From CAYVQU01 sp964453155 (GTDB taxonomy: Bacteria; Chloroflexota; Anaerolineae; Anaerolineales; UBA11858), in the NCBI GenBank assembly GCA_964453155.1, contig CAYVQU010000241.1, positions 1 through 6,663 of the forward strand: DNA of 6,663 nt, written 5' to 3'. Below are positions 6,472 through 6,663 of this stretch, one piece after another. The position numbers and the translations under genes are program-made. The notes under the pieces were generated by a model, which saw only the letters and a list, made by a program, of their open reading frames with translations, did not search any database and had not been told where the DNA came from. Numbering within the stretch: position 1 is the first letter of the stretch; each line of letters opens with the position of its first letter.

Positions 6472-6639
6472 ATGAAAGCGGTTGTATTAGCTGGTGGTAA
6501 AGGCACCCGATTATTACCATATACCAAAATATTGCCCAAGCCCCTCATGCCAATTGGGGATATGCCAATTTTGGAAATATTATTGCGCCAAATAAAAAAC
6601 GCTGGTGTTAATCAATACCTTCGCCGATTATGGTGGTGA
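6472..6639 (+). CDS. Sugar-1-phosphate nucleotidyltransferase, N-terminal fragment truncated at the inverted repeat
   Basis: The first 47 residues are a textbook RmlA/GlmU-like nucleotidyltransferase start: MKAVVLAGGKGTRLLPYT with the GxGTR nucleotide-binding loop, then LPKPLMPIGDMPILEILLRQ. Such enzymes join a sugar 1-phosphate to an NTP, giving an NDP-sugar. The family normally continues with a strand like IIIAVGYL after the NAGVN position, and is 230 or more residues long. Here the frame enters the right arm of the inverted repeat at 6613, reads QYLRRLWW and stops at 6637-6639, so only 55 codons remain and the last eight are not family sequence. It follows the LegB-like gene by 26 nt with a good ribosome site. 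In legionaminic acid loci a nucleotidyltransferase (PtmE type) makes GDP-glucosamine; that role here is inference. Confidence 0.85.
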   Translation: MKAVVLAGGKGTRLLPYTKILPKPLMPIGDMPILEILLRQIKNAGVNQYLRRLWW

Positions 6640-6663
6640 AGGGTGTACATTAACAGCATGAAT
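6613..6663 (-). repeat. Right arm of the perfect 51-bp terminal inverted repeat
   Basis: This is the exact reverse complement of 3-53 and runs to the last base of the window. It begins within codon 48 of the nucleotidyltransferase gene and replaces the sequence expected there. No transposase or recombinase gene lies between the arms. Confidence 0.95.

Noticed and set aside
3..6663. Composite transposon with 51-bp terminal inverted repeats
   Set aside because: No transposase lies between the arms, no target-site duplication can be seen because the window ends at the arms, and the cargo is an ordinary polysaccharide operon.

Overview
The window is a 6.7 kb piece of a bacterial surface-polysaccharide (capsule/exopolysaccharide) locus. 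All genes run on the + strand. Base composition is AT-leaning, roughly 40% GC by eye. The Pro/Thr-rich linkers joined to LysM-like repeats, the low use of Shine-Dalgarno sites and the mixed gene architectures suggest Chloroflexota, perhaps Anaerolineae. That placement is inference, because no rRNA or marker gene is present.

Layout. (1) 1-53 and 6613-6663 hold the two arms of a perfect 51-bp inverted repeat at the two ends of the window. (2) 51-332 is the C-terminal remnant of an unrecognised gene. (3) 366-1553 encodes an initiating phosphoglycosyltransferase (bacterial sugar transferase) followed by four membrane segments. At a run of eight G (1476-1483) the reading passes into another frame, and that frame (1484-1888) encodes the Rossmann domain normally attached to such a membrane bundle. 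The two look like one split gene. (4) 1889-2147 is a gap with nested inverted repeats and a possible extended -10 promoter. (5) 2148-5369 encodes a 1073-residue Wzz/BY-kinase co-polymerase. Unusually, it continues past its tyrosine cluster into a third membrane helix, Pro/Thr linkers and two copies of a LysM-like pair. (6) 5405-5443 is a strong hairpin terminator. (7) 5459-6445 encodes an SDR sugar-nucleotide 4,6-dehydratase closely resembling LegB of the legionaminic acid pathway. (8) 6472 onward is the start of a sugar-1-phosphate nucleotidyltransferase, cut off where the right arm of the inverted repeat begins.

How the genes fit together. The sugar transferase would load the first sugar phosphate onto undecaprenyl phosphate. 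The LegB-like dehydratase and the nucleotidyltransferase would make an activated, possibly nonulosonic-acid-type, sugar. The Wzz/BY-kinase would control polymer length and export, and its LysM tail could tie the export machine to peptidoglycan.

The main points for follow-up are the kinase-LysM fusion, the poly-G frameshift in a permuted sugar-transferase fusion, and the terminal inverted repeat. The repeat truncates genes at both ends and may be an assembly or amplification artefact.
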